Numbered from the stretch's first letter, positions 7,177-14,530 are shown. The stretch: 14,661 nt of DNA from Cytophagales bacterium (GCA_014379925.1 JACMKY010000371.1:1-14661); one strand, 5' to 3'. Notes: generated by a model from the sequence alone, not told the origin. Made by a program: numbers and translations.

Positions 7177-7201
7177 TCAACCCAGTAGGCTCTTTTTTTT
7201 T
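7166..7201 (+). terminator. trp attenuator: intrinsic terminator between leader peptide and trpE
   Basis: GAGCCTACTG (7166-7175) and CAGTAGGCTC (7183-7192) form a perfect 10-bp stem with a 7-nt loop, followed by nine T (7193-7201). It ends 20 nt before the trpE start, so if it were constitutive it would prevent expression of the operon. Together with the Trp-rich leader ORF this indicates regulation by attenuation. Confidence 0.9.
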
Positions 7202-7221
7202 ACCCACTCCACCCTGAAGCC

Positions 7222-8652
7222 TTGAAAACGTATCCGCTCCGAACGACTCACAAGAAACTACTCGCTGACACGCTGACGCCGGTGAGCATTTACCTCAAAC
7301 TGCGCGACAAGTTCGTGAACAGCATTCTGTTGGAAAGCTCCGATTACCACGGCAACGAGAACAGCTTTTCTTACCTCTGCTGCCAACCCATTGGCAAGTT
7401 CGTGCTGACCCCCCGCGGCGTGACGCAGCAATTTCCCGACGGCTCCGAAACCCAGGTCCCGCTGACCGACAAGGGACAGGTGTTGGCGCAGCTCCGGCAG
7501 TTTTCGGGACGGTTTGTCGCCGAACCCAGTCCCTTCCGGTTCATCAGCAACGGGTTGTTCGGCTACGTGGCCTACGACGCAGTGCAGTTTTTCGAAGACC
7601 TGACCCCCACTGCCGACCGGCCCTTCGACATTGACATCCCCCTGATCCATTACCAGGTATTTCGTTACGTGATTGCCATCAACCACTTCAAGAACGAACT
7701 CCACATTTTCGAGCACCGCTGGGAAGACCAATCGACGGCGGCGGCATCGGCGGAGGAAGGGGGCATCGCTTACCTGGAATCCCTGATCCGGAACAAGAAC
7801 TTTCCGCTCTACGCCTTTCACCCGGAGGAGGCGGAGGCGTCCAACTTTACCGACCGGGAATTCCTGGACGTGCTGGCCCACGGTCAGTCGCACTGCCAGC
7901 GGGGCGACGTGTTCCAGATTGTGCTTTCCCGCCGCTTCTCCAAGCGGTTCCGGGGCGACGAATTCAACGTGTACCGGGCCCTGCGCTCCGTCAATCCTTC
8001 GCCGTACCTGTTTTATTTCGATTTTGGCAGCTACAAGATTTTCGGCTCCTCCCCCGAGGCGCAGATCGTCATCAAGGGCAGCACGGCGAGCATTTACCCC
8101 ATTGCGGGCACGTTCCGGCGCACCGGCGATGACCAGGCCGATGCCGAACTGGCCCGCCGTCTCTACGACGACCCGAAGGAAAACGCCGAACACGTGATGC
8201 TGGTGGACCTGGCCCGCAACGACCTGAGCCGCCACAGTGACCACGTGGAGGTGAAAACTTTCAAGGAAATTCAGTACTATTCGCACGTCATTCACCTGGT
8301 TTCGCACGTGCAGGGGCAGATCAACGGCGGGACGTCGGCGCTGCAAATGGTGGCCGATACCTTTCCGGCGGGAACGCTGTCGGGCGCACCCAAGCACATG
8401 GCCATGCAACTCATCGACCGCTACGAGAACGTAAGCCGCGGCTACTACGGGGGTTGCATCGGCTTCATGGATTTCAACGGCGATTTCAACCACGCCATCA
8501 TGATCCGCTCCTTTTTGAGCAAGGACAGCGTGCTCCACTACCAGGCCGGGGCGGGCGTGGTGGCCAAGTCAAGCGCCGAAAGCGAGTTGCAGGAAGTGAA
8601 CAACAAGCTGGCCGCCCTCCGCCGGGCGATCGAACTGGCGAAGGAAATTTGA
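7222..8652 (+). CDS. trpE: anthranilate synthase component I
   Basis: 476 residues. It converts chorismate to anthranilate using ammonia supplied by TrpG, the first committed step to tryptophan. The N-terminal half has LLES (36-39), the segment that in other TrpE proteins forms part of the Trp feedback site, so end-product inhibition is likely. The chorismate-binding half shows IAGTFRRTG (294-302), LVDLARNDLSR and PAGTLSGAPK (382-391), then an intact C-terminal YYGGCIGFMDFNGDFNHAIMIR stretch. The start is TTG at 7222: MKTYPLRTTHKKLLADTLTPV matches Bacteroidota TrpE from the first residue and no ATG is available. It follows the attenuator by 20 nt and is separated from trpG by 200 nt. Confidence 0.95.
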   Translation: MKTYPLRTTHKKLLADTLTPVSIYLKLRDKFVNSILLESSDYHGNENSFSYLCCQPIGKFVLTPRGVTQQFPDGSETQVPLTDKGQVLAQLRQFSGRFVAEPSPFRFISNGLFGYVAYDAVQFFEDLTPTADRPFDIDIPLIHYQVFRYVIAINHFKNELHIFEHRWEDQSTAAASAEEGGIAYLESLIRNKNFPLYAFHPEEAEASNFTDREFLDVLAHGQSHCQRGDVFQIVLSRRFSKRFRGDEFNVYRALRSVNPSPYLFYFDFGSYKIFGSSPEAQIVIKGSTASIYPIAGTFRRTGDDQADAELARRLYDDPKENAEHVMLVDLARNDLSRHSDHVEVKTFKEIQYYSHVIHLVSHVQGQINGGTSALQMVADTFPAGTLSGAPKHMAMQLIDRYENVSRGYYGGCIGFMDFNGDFNHAIMIRSFLSKDSVLHYQAGAGVVAKSSAESELQEVNNKLAALRRAIELAKEI

Positions 8653-8759
8653 GACGGGCGGGTGGATTGGAGGTGAACCCGCAAAATCAACTTTCCAGCG
8701 CAGTACGCGCAAGGAAGGCCGGAGAAAAGCAGATGCGGCCGGTTCCTGCGTGCTGGCTA

Positions 8760-8780
8760 CTTCGTTGCATTGCAACGAAG
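8760..8780. repeat. 21-bp palindrome in the trpE-trpG gap
   Basis: CTTCGTTGCA and TGCAACGAAG flank a single T. It shares the GTTGC-NNN-GCAAC core and TAC flanks with the element at 624-640. There is no T-run after it. It lies in a 200-bp gap that also has a TTCGACAAGCTCACC / CGCTCAGCATGAC stretch at 8808-8837 but no promoter match. Confidence 0.6.
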
Positions 8781-8840
8781 CTACTGAATAAATACGGTGC
8801 TTCGTGGTTCGACAAGCTCACCATCGCTCAGCATGACCGT

Positions 8841-8854
8841 TGATTACTGATTAT
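8841..8854 (+). repeat. two heptamers ending in the trpG start codon
   Basis: TGATTAC and TGATTAT are consecutive; the last two bases are the AT of the trpG ATG. Similar TGA-containing heptamers precede the acetyltransferase gene (9450-9470) and follow trpF (13047-13093). Confidence 0.4.
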
Positions 8855-9419
8855 GAAAACCCTCGTACTCGATAACTACGATTCTTTTACCTACAACCTG
8901 GTTTATTTACTCAAGGAACTGGGCGCGGCGGTGGAAGTGCACCGCAATGACAAGATTGCGTTGGAAGAAGTGGAGCGTTTCGACAAGATCCTGCTTTCGC
9001 CCGGCCCGGGTATTCCCTCCGAAGCGGGCATCATGCAGGCGCTGATCCGGGAGTACGCGCCGGTCAAGAGCATCCTGGGCGTTTGTCTGGGGCACCAGGG
9101 CATTGCCGAAGTATTTGGTGCCACCCTCGAAAACATGGGTGAAGTCCGGCACGGCGTGGCCACGAAGGCGATCATCGAGCCCGGCGGCGAGCGGTTGTTC
9201 CGGGGCGTGCCGCCGGTCGTGCAGGTCGGCCGCTACCACTCCTGGACGGTGGTTCCCCACTCCGTACCGGATACCGTTTCCATCACCGCGGTGGACGAAA
9301 ACGGTCAGGTCATGGCGCTCTCGCACAAAACCTACGACGTGAAAGGCGTTCAGTTCCACCCCGAGTCCATCCTGACCGAACACGGTAAGCGCATACTGGA
9401 GAACTGGCTTTCACAATGA
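8853..9419 (+). CDS. trpG: anthranilate synthase component II (glutamine amidotransferase)
   Basis: 188 residues, the normal length for a stand-alone class I amidotransferase subunit. It releases ammonia from glutamine and passes it to TrpE. It begins with LVLDNYDSFTYNLVYLL, followed by the oxyanion segment LLSPGPGIPSEAG (48-59). The catalytic triad is visible: Cys78 in GVCLGHQ, and His169 with Glu171 in QFHPES. GRYHSW near 126-131 is the usual anthranilate synthase contact region. The protein might also serve 4-amino-4-deoxychorismate synthase, as some TrpG proteins do, but its position next to trpE favours anthranilate. The start codon overlaps a heptamer repeat. Confidence 0.95.
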   Translation: MKTLVLDNYDSFTYNLVYLLKELGAAVEVHRNDKIALEEVERFDKILLSPGPGIPSEAGIMQALIREYAPVKSILGVCLGHQGIAEVFGATLENMGEVRHGVATKAIIEPGGERLFRGVPPVVQVGRYHSWTVVPHSVPDTVSITAVDENGQVMALSHKTYDVKGVQFHPESILTEHGKRILENWLSQ

Positions 9420-9449
9420 CCAACGAATAAAAAGATTGTTTACGGTAAC

Positions 9450-9470
9450 TGACAATTGACAATTGACTAT
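9450..9470 (+). repeat. three tandem heptamers ending in the acetyltransferase start codon
   Basis: TGACAAT, TGACAAT and TGACTAT are consecutive, and the last overlaps the ATG at 9469. Because seven is not a multiple of three, three units place a TGA in every reading frame just before the start. Confidence 0.6.
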
Positions 9471-10413
9471 GTTTTTGGAAACGGAGCGGCTGTATTTGCG
9501 GCAGATTGTGGCCGACGACCTGGAGGCGGTGTTTGCCCTCGACCGCGATCCGGAGGTGATGCGTTACATCAAGCCGCCTTTCACGGAAAAAAGCCAGGCC
9601 AGGGAATACATTCAACAGGTGAGGGAATACAACGAAAAGCACCCCGGCCTGGGCCGCTGGGCGATGCTGGAACGGGCAACCAACGCATTTGTCGGCGTCT
9701 TTTTACTCAAGGACCTGGAAGGCACGGAAGAAATTGAAGTGGGTTACCGGATGCACCGGCGTTTCTGGGGCCGGGGCTACGCCACCGAAATGACGAAGGC
9801 CGTGCTGCAATACGGCTTCGGGCAGTTGGGCTTGCGCCGCATCGTCGCCATCGCCCAGCCCGCCAACCGGGCCTCTACGCACGTGATGGAAAAGTGCGGG
9901 CTGCGCTTCGAGAAAAAGGCTTACCATTACCAGACCGACGTGGTGCTGTACGCCATTGAAAAGACCTTGGTCGGGAAAATCGAGGTACGTCCCGGTTCGA
10001 TCGGCGATATCTTGGCCGTGTATCCCGACATTCCGGAGTTGCAACGTCCGCCCGGGGCCGACGAATACCGGAAAAGGTTGTTCGGGGCTCCCAAGCACTT
10101 GCTGCTGGTGGCCTACGCGGGGAGCGAACCAGTGGGATTCAAGGCTGGCTACGAGCGCGAGCCCGACGGTTCGTTTTACAGTTGGATGGGCGGGGTGGCC
10201 CACCCCCACCGTCGGCGCGGAATCGCCTACCAGTTGGCCCGGGCCATGGAAACCTGGGCAATGGCCCAAGGGTACCGCGCCCTTCGGTGCAAGACCCGCA
10301 ACGCGCACAAACCGATGCTGCTGTTTGCCCTCTCGAATGGATTTGACATTGTGGGCGTTGAGCCAAGGGATTCCGTCGGGGCGCATCGAATTACACTGGA
10401 AAAAAAATTATGA
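9469..10413 (+). CDS. tandem GNAT-family N-acetyltransferase inside the trp operon
   Basis: 314 residues made of two acetyltransferase domains. Domain 1 (about 1-165) is RimJ/RimL-like: it starts LETERLYLRQIVADDL, has the acetyl-CoA loop RRFWGRGYATE (97-107), and ends IVAIAQPANRASTHVMEKCGL. Domain 2 (about 170-314) starts IEVRPGSIGDI and has the acetyl-CoA loop HRRRGIAYQLA (247-257), then NAHKPMLLFALSNGFDIVG. Both acetyl-CoA motifs look usable. GNAT enzymes transfer acetyl groups to amines on proteins, antibiotics or metabolites; the substrate cannot be told here. The gene sits between trpG and trpD on the same strand with gaps of 49 and 40 nt, so it is probably co-transcribed. ATG at 9469 is preferred over TTG at 9463 because MFLETERL is the normal GNAT opening. 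Confidence 0.85.
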   Translation: MFLETERLYLRQIVADDLEAVFALDRDPEVMRYIKPPFTEKSQAREYIQQVREYNEKHPGLGRWAMLERATNAFVGVFLLKDLEGTEEIEVGYRMHRRFWGRGYATEMTKAVLQYGFGQLGLRRIVAIAQPANRASTHVMEKCGLRFEKKAYHYQTDVVLYAIEKTLVGKIEVRPGSIGDILAVYPDIPELQRPPGADEYRKRLFGAPKHLLLVAYAGSEPVGFKAGYEREPDGSFYSWMGGVAHPHRRRGIAYQLARAMETWAMAQGYRALRCKTRNAHKPMLLFALSNGFDIVGVEPRDSVGAHRITLEKKL

Positions 10414-10439
10414 CCCTGAAAGACCTCCTTGCTCCGTAA
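10410..10439 (+). other. nine-codon mini-ORF overlapping the acetyltransferase stop (ATGA)
   Basis: ATG at 10410 overlaps the TGA at 10411-10413 and reads MTLKDLLAP before TAA at 10437-10439. trpD starts 14 nt later with MRDLLDHLF. The mini-ORF could pass ribosomes from the acetyltransferase to trpD by re-initiation. It also resembles an old trpD start that is now out of use. It may have no role. Confidence 0.3.
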
Positions 10440-10453
10440 ACGGACCGCTGCCC

Positions 10454-11440
10454 ATGAGAGACTTGCTTGATCACCTATTCGAATACAAAACCCTGGACAA
10501 GGAGCGGGCCAAGGAGGTGCTGCTCAACATCGCCCAGGGCCGCTACAACCACGCCCAGGTCACGGCTTTCCTGACCGTGTACCGGATGCGGAGCATCACC
10601 GTGGAAGAACTCGAGGGCTTTCGCGACGCGATGCTCGAACTGTGCCTGACGGTGGACCTGTCGGCCTACGACCCGATGGATGTGTGCGGCACGGGGGGCG
10701 ACGGCAAGGATACCTTCAACATCTCCACGCTGGCTTCCTTCGTGGTGGCCGGGGCCGGGCAACGGGTGGCCAAGCACGGCAACTACGGCGTTTCCTCCTT
10801 GTGCGGGTCTTCCACCGTGATGGAATACCTGGGTTACCGTTTCACCAGCGATGCCGGGTTCCTGACCCGCAAGGTGGAAGAAGCCAACATCTGTTTCCTG
10901 CACGCGCCCCTGTTTCACCCGGCGATGAAATACGTGGGGCCGATCCGCAAGGAGTTGGGCGTAAAGACCTTCTTCAACATCCTGGGGCCGATGGTAAACC
11001 CGGCTTTTCCCCAAAAGCAACTGGTGGGCGTATTCAGCCTCGAACTGGCGCGGCTCTACGCCTACCTCTACCAACAGACCGACAAGCAGTTTGTCATTCT
11101 CCACGCGCTGGATGGCTACGACGAAATCTCGCTGACGGGCAGCTTTAAGCTGATCAGCAACCGGCAGGACCAGGTGCTGACCCCGCAGGACCTGGGCCTG
11201 GACCAGTGCCGGCCCGAACAACTTTCCGGCGGCACGTCGGTCAAGGAATCCGCCGACATCCTGCTCCGCGTGTTGAACGGCCAGGGCACCCCCGCCCAGC
11301 ACCAGGCCGTGATTGCCAACGCCGGCGTGGCCCTCTACTGCGCCGACGAACGGATTTCGCTGCCCGACGCCCTGGCCAAAGCCCGGGAATCGCTCGAAAG
11401 TGGCCAGGCAAGGACGTGCTTCCAGAAACTGATGGCTTAG
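10454..11440 (+). CDS. trpD: anthranilate phosphoribosyltransferase
   Basis: 328 residues, the usual length for the stand-alone enzyme. It joins anthranilate to PRPP, giving phosphoribosyl-anthranilate. An N-terminal helical region is followed by the PRPP motif CGTGGDGKDTFNIST (78-92), the KHGNYGVSS loop (107-115), HAPLFHPAMK (150-159) and NILGPMVNP (175-183). All are intact. The frame is open far upstream, into the acetyltransferase gene, but MRDLLDHLFEYKTL matches Bacteroidota TrpD starts, so ATG at 10454 is chosen. It is not fused to TrpG, unlike the enterobacterial enzyme. trpC follows after 22 nt. Confidence 0.95.
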   Translation: MRDLLDHLFEYKTLDKERAKEVLLNIAQGRYNHAQVTAFLTVYRMRSITVEELEGFRDAMLELCLTVDLSAYDPMDVCGTGGDGKDTFNISTLASFVVAGAGQRVAKHGNYGVSSLCGSSTVMEYLGYRFTSDAGFLTRKVEEANICFLHAPLFHPAMKYVGPIRKELGVKTFFNILGPMVNPAFPQKQLVGVFSLELARLYAYLYQQTDKQFVILHALDGYDEISLTGSFKLISNRQDQVLTPQDLGLDQCRPEQLSGGTSVKESADILLRVLNGQGTPAQHQAVIANAGVALYCADERISLPDALAKARESLESGQARTCFQKLMA

Positions 11441-11462
11441 TTACCCAACCAACAACCCGACG

Positions 11463-12308
11463 ATGAACATACTCGACGAAATCATTGCCCACAAGCGGAC
11501 GGAAGTGGCCGAACGCAAGGAACTCTACCCGACGAAGCTGCTCGAAACCAGCGTTTACTTCCCGACGCAACCCGTGTCGCTGAAAAAGTACCTGCTCCGT
11601 TCCGACAAATCGGGCATCATTGCCGAGATCAAGCGCAAATCGCCTTCCAAGGGCGACCTCAACCGTTACGTGTCGGTGGAGCGCACGTCCATCGGCTACA
11701 TGCAGGCGGGGGCCTCGGCCTTGTCGGTGCTGACCGACGCCCGGTTTTTCGGGGGTAAGAACGAAGACCTGACCACGGCCCGGAAATTCAACTTCTGTCC
11801 CATTCTCTGCAAGGACTTCACGGTGGACGAGTACCAGGTGATCGAGGCCAAGTCCATCGGTGCCGATGCCATCCTGCTGATTGCCGCCGTGCTGGAGCCG
11901 GAAGAAATTAACCGACTGGCGCAAACCGCCCGTTCGTTGGGTTTGGAAGTATTGCTGGAAGTGCACGACCGCCAGGAACTGGCGCGGAGCCTGTCGCCGC
12001 ACGTGGACCTGGTCGGGGTGAACAACCGTAACCTCAAGGATTTCAGCACGTCGGTGGAAACCTCGGCCGAACTGGCCGAACTCATCCCAGCCGGGTTCGT
12101 GAAGGTGTCGGAGAGCGGAATCAGCGGGGCGCAAACCATTTGGCGCCTCAGGGAGTTGGGATACCGGGGCTTCCTGATCGGCGAAACCTTTCTGAAGCAC
12201 AGCCGCCCCGAGAAGGCCTGCGCGGCGCTGGTGGAAGAACTCCGGCGCGAAGGGATGCGACGGGAAGAACCGCCGCGCCCGGTTCCGGCAACGAAGACGG
12301 TGGCCTGA
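11463..12308 (+). CDS. trpC: indole-3-glycerol-phosphate synthase
   Basis: 281 residues, a TIM-barrel enzyme that closes the indole ring from CdRP. Conserved segments are AEIKRKSPSKG (54-64), LTDARFFGG (90-98), CKDFTVDEYQ (116-125), LLEVHDRQEL (164-173), GVNNRNLKDF (185-194), VSESGIS (215-221) and FLIGETFLK (237-245). Likely catalytic residues are Glu55, Lys57, Lys117, Glu166 and Asn187, by analogy with characterised enzymes. It is separate from TrpF, not fused as in E. coli. The last 20 or so residues, rich in Arg and Pro, go beyond the barrel and look non-conserved. Confidence 0.95.
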   Translation: MNILDEIIAHKRTEVAERKELYPTKLLETSVYFPTQPVSLKKYLLRSDKSGIIAEIKRKSPSKGDLNRYVSVERTSIGYMQAGASALSVLTDARFFGGKNEDLTTARKFNFCPILCKDFTVDEYQVIEAKSIGADAILLIAAVLEPEEINRLAQTARSLGLEVLLEVHDRQELARSLSPHVDLVGVNNRNLKDFSTSVETSAELAELIPAGFVKVSESGISGAQTIWRLRELGYRGFLIGETFLKHSRPEKACAALVEELRREGMRREEPPRPVPATKTVA

Positions 12309-12313
12309 AAGCG

Positions 12314-12345
12314 TTTATTTTATCGGCGATAATTCCTTATCTTTA
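12314..12345 (+). promoter_or_regulatory. possible weak internal promoter ahead of trpF
   Basis: TTTA (12314-12317) and TATCTTTA (12338-12345) are spaced by 20 nt. Each box differs from the Bacteroidota consensus only in its last base (A for G). The 81-bp gap is noticeably AT-rich against its surroundings. Transcription would begin about 37 nt before trpF. This is tentative. Confidence 0.3.
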
Positions 12346-12389
12346 ACGGTATTGTCGGTTCAACACCCTAACTTTCTAATCCAACATCA

Positions 12390-13037
12390 ATGGTAAAGAT
12401 CAAAGTTTGCGGAATGCGCGAGCGGACGAACATCCGGGAGTTGCTCGAACTCCATCCCCATTACGTCGGGTTGATCTTCTACGACAAGTCGCCCCGTTTC
12501 GTGGGCGAAGGGCTGGATGCCGAACTCCTGCTTTCCGTTCCGAAGACCACCCGGAAAGTGGGCGTTTTCGTCAATTCCAATTTCGATTACATCCTGAAAA
12601 ACGTCCGCAAGTACGGCCTGGACTTCGCGCAGCTGCACGGCGGCGAAACGCCCGAGTTTTGCCGGAGCCTGCGCTCCAAGGGCGTGAACGTGATCAAGGC
12701 CTTCGCCATTGGTGAGGGGTTCAATTTCCGGCAACTCAACAATTTCAAGCAGCACTGCGATTTCTTCCTCTTCGACACCAAGGGGGAAAACCCGGGCGGC
12801 AACGGTCAGGTATTCGATTGGCAAGTGCTCAACGAGTACGACAACCAAAAGCCGTTCTTCCTCAGCGGGGGCATTGGACTTGACCAGGCCGATTCGCTGG
12901 CCGAGATGGGTCACCTCAACCTCCACGCCGTTGACCTCAACAGCCAGTTCGAAGTCAGTGCCGGCCTCAAAGACATCGCCAAGATCAAGGAGATGGTGAG
13001 CCGCCTGCGGGAAACGACGGTGGTGGAGAAGGAATGA
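12390..13037 (+). CDS. trpF: phosphoribosylanthranilate isomerase
   Basis: 215 residues, a stand-alone TIM barrel that isomerises phosphoribosyl-anthranilate to CdRP. The general base is Cys7 in VKIKVCGM, and the general acid is Asp129 in FLFDTKGENPGGNGQVFDW. GVFVNS (58-63), QLHGGE (81-86), FLSGGIG (157-163) and VDLNSQFEVSAGLKD (181-195) complete the family pattern; the Ser at 185 falls where the substrate phosphate loop lies. The gene lies 81 nt after trpC and 169 nt before trpB, the loosest spacing in the operon after trpE-trpG. A TGA-rich heptamer array follows its stop codon almost at once. Confidence 0.95.
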   Translation: MVKIKVCGMRERTNIRELLELHPHYVGLIFYDKSPRFVGEGLDAELLLSVPKTTRKVGVFVNSNFDYILKNVRKYGLDFAQLHGGETPEFCRSLRSKGVNVIKAFAIGEGFNFRQLNNFKQHCDFFLFDTKGENPGGNGQVFDWQVLNEYDNQKPFFLSGGIGLDQADSLAEMGHLNLHAVDLNSQFEVSAGLKDIAKIKEMVSRLRETTVVEKE

Positions 13038-13046
13038 ATGAACAAT

Positions 13047-13093
13047 GATTGATGATTGATGATTAATGGTGAATGGTGAATGGTGAATGGTGA
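13047..13093 (+). repeat. heptamer tandem arrays in the trpF-trpB gap
   Basis: GATTGAT, GATTGAT, GATTAAT (13047-13067) run into four exact ATGGTGA units (13066-13093). Rotated, these read TGATGAT and TGAATGG, so each unit carries a TGA. Copy number of such arrays can change by slippage. Confidence 0.75.
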
Positions 13094-13136
13094 ATGACTG
13101 ATGAAGTACGAATCGGCCAAAAAAAACGAATTTGAT

Positions 13137-13165
13137 CGCCCGGCAAGGGCGTAGCCGGAAACGGC
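13137..13165 (+). promoter_or_regulatory. two adjacent small hairpins upstream of trpB
   Basis: CGCCC-GGCAA-GGGCG (13137-13151) is followed by GCCG-GAAA-CGGC (13154-13165), the second with a GNRA-type tetraloop. The CGGC arm could instead pair with GCCG at 13174-13177. They lie 42 nt before the trpB start. A regulatory role is unproven, and they may be part of an intergenic repeat. Confidence 0.25.
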
Positions 13166-13206
13166 GGCTTGCGGCCGGCGGATTGGTACTGTAACTCTTT
13201 AACGCA

Positions 13207-14445
13207 ATGAAACTGGAAACCCAACCCTTTGTCAAACCTTCCCTTCCCGTTGATCTTTCTTCCCGCCGGTTCGACGTGAACGAGCAGGGATACTACGGTC
13301 AGTTCGGCGGGGCTTACGTGCCCGAAATGCTCTACCCGAACGTGGAGGAACTGCGCGAGAATTACCTGAAGATCATCGCCGAACCGGCCTTTCAGGCGGA
13401 GTTTGATCAACTCCTGCGCGATTTCGCGGGCCGCCCCACGCCCTTGTTCCTGGCGGCCCGCCTGTCGGAGAAGTACGGCACGCAGATCTACCTGAAGCGC
13501 GAAGACCTCTGCCACACGGGAGCGCACAAAATCAACAACACCATCGGGCAGATCCTGGTGGCCAAACGGCTGGGCAAAGCACGCATCGTGGCCGAAACCG
13601 GGGCCGGACAGCACGGCGTGGCCACCGCCACGGTGTGCGCGCTGATGGGCCTGGAATGCACGGTCTACATGGGCAAGCTGGACATCGAACGCCAGAAGCC
13701 CAACGTAGACCGGATGAAGATGCTGGGCGCGACCGTGGTGGCGGCCACCTGCGGCAGCCAGACCCTCAAGGACGCCACCAACGAGGCCATGCGCCACTGG
13801 ATCAACCACCCGGTGGACACGCATTACATCATTGGCTCGGTGGTGGGGCCGCACCCGTATCCCGACATGGTCACGCGCTTTCAATCGGTGATTTCGAAGG
13901 AAATCCGCCAGCAGTTGCGCGAAAGGATCGGCCGTCCCAACCCGGACTACGTGATCGCCTGCGTGGGGGGCGGCAGCAACGCGGCGGGTGCCTTTTGCCA
14001 TTTCCTGCACCAGCCCGACGTACGCCTCCTGGCCATCGAAGCAGCCGGGAAGGGACTGGATTCGGGCCATTCGGCGGCGACAACCGCCCTGGGCAAACCC
14101 GGCATCCTGCACGGCAGCCGAACCATCCTCATGCAAACCGACGACGGGCAGGTAACCGAGCCGTACTCCCTCTCCGCCGGACTGGACTACCCCGGCATCG
14201 GCCCCATCCACGCGCACCTGTTCGAAACCGGACGGGCGGAATTCCACGCCATCAGCGACGACGAGGCCGTGGCCGCCGCTTTTGAACTGAGCCGGCTGGA
14301 GGGCATCATTCCCGCCCTGGAATCGGCGCACGCCTTCGCCTACCTGCCCAAACTGCACGCCCGTCCCGAAGACGTGGTGGTGATCAGCCTGTCGGGACGG
14401 GGTGACAAAGACCTGGCCACCTACACCAAGTACATTCCCGACTGA
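13207..14445 (+). CDS. trpB: tryptophan synthase beta subunit
   Basis: 412 residues, a PLP enzyme that condenses indole with serine to give tryptophan. It belongs to the common TrpB1 type. GYYGQFGGAYVPEMLYP (28-44) opens the conserved part. The PLP lysine is Lys108 in HTGAHKINN, the catalytic glutamate is Glu130 in AETGAGQHG, and the phosphate loop is GGGSNAAG (253-260). SLSGRGDKD near the end is also conserved. About 20 residues before the core exceed the E. coli start, but extensions of this sort are common in Bacteroidota. The alpha subunit, trpA, does not follow directly. Confidence 0.96.
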   Translation: MKLETQPFVKPSLPVDLSSRRFDVNEQGYYGQFGGAYVPEMLYPNVEELRENYLKIIAEPAFQAEFDQLLRDFAGRPTPLFLAARLSEKYGTQIYLKREDLCHTGAHKINNTIGQILVAKRLGKARIVAETGAGQHGVATATVCALMGLECTVYMGKLDIERQKPNVDRMKMLGATVVAATCGSQTLKDATNEAMRHWINHPVDTHYIIGSVVGPHPYPDMVTRFQSVISKEIRQQLRERIGRPNPDYVIACVGGGSNAAGAFCHFLHQPDVRLLAIEAAGKGLDSGHSAATTALGKPGILHGSRTILMQTDDGQVTEPYSLSAGLDYPGIGPIHAHLFETGRAEFHAISDDEAVAAAFELSRLEGIIPALESAHAFAYLPKLHARPEDVVVISLSGRGDKDLATYTKYIPD

Positions 14446-14530
14446 ACCGCCGATGGGATAATTGGCTTGATTCAACGAAAGAAACAGAGTGGTACACGAC
14501 TGAAAACCCGCGTTTTTGACCTAGCCTCAA

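Noticed and set aside
7258..8538. Long open frame opposite trpE (426 codons)
   Set aside because: Shadow of a well-conserved trpE; no family features.
8658..8682. Hairpin GCGGGT / ACCCGC after trpE as a terminator
   Set aside because: Only 6 bp with a 13-nt loop and followed by AAAATC rather than a T-run; trpG should be expressed with trpE.
13063..14475. Long open frame opposite trpB (470 codons)
   Set aside because: Shadow of trpB; its start lies outside any promoter-like sequence and its end runs through the heptamer repeats.
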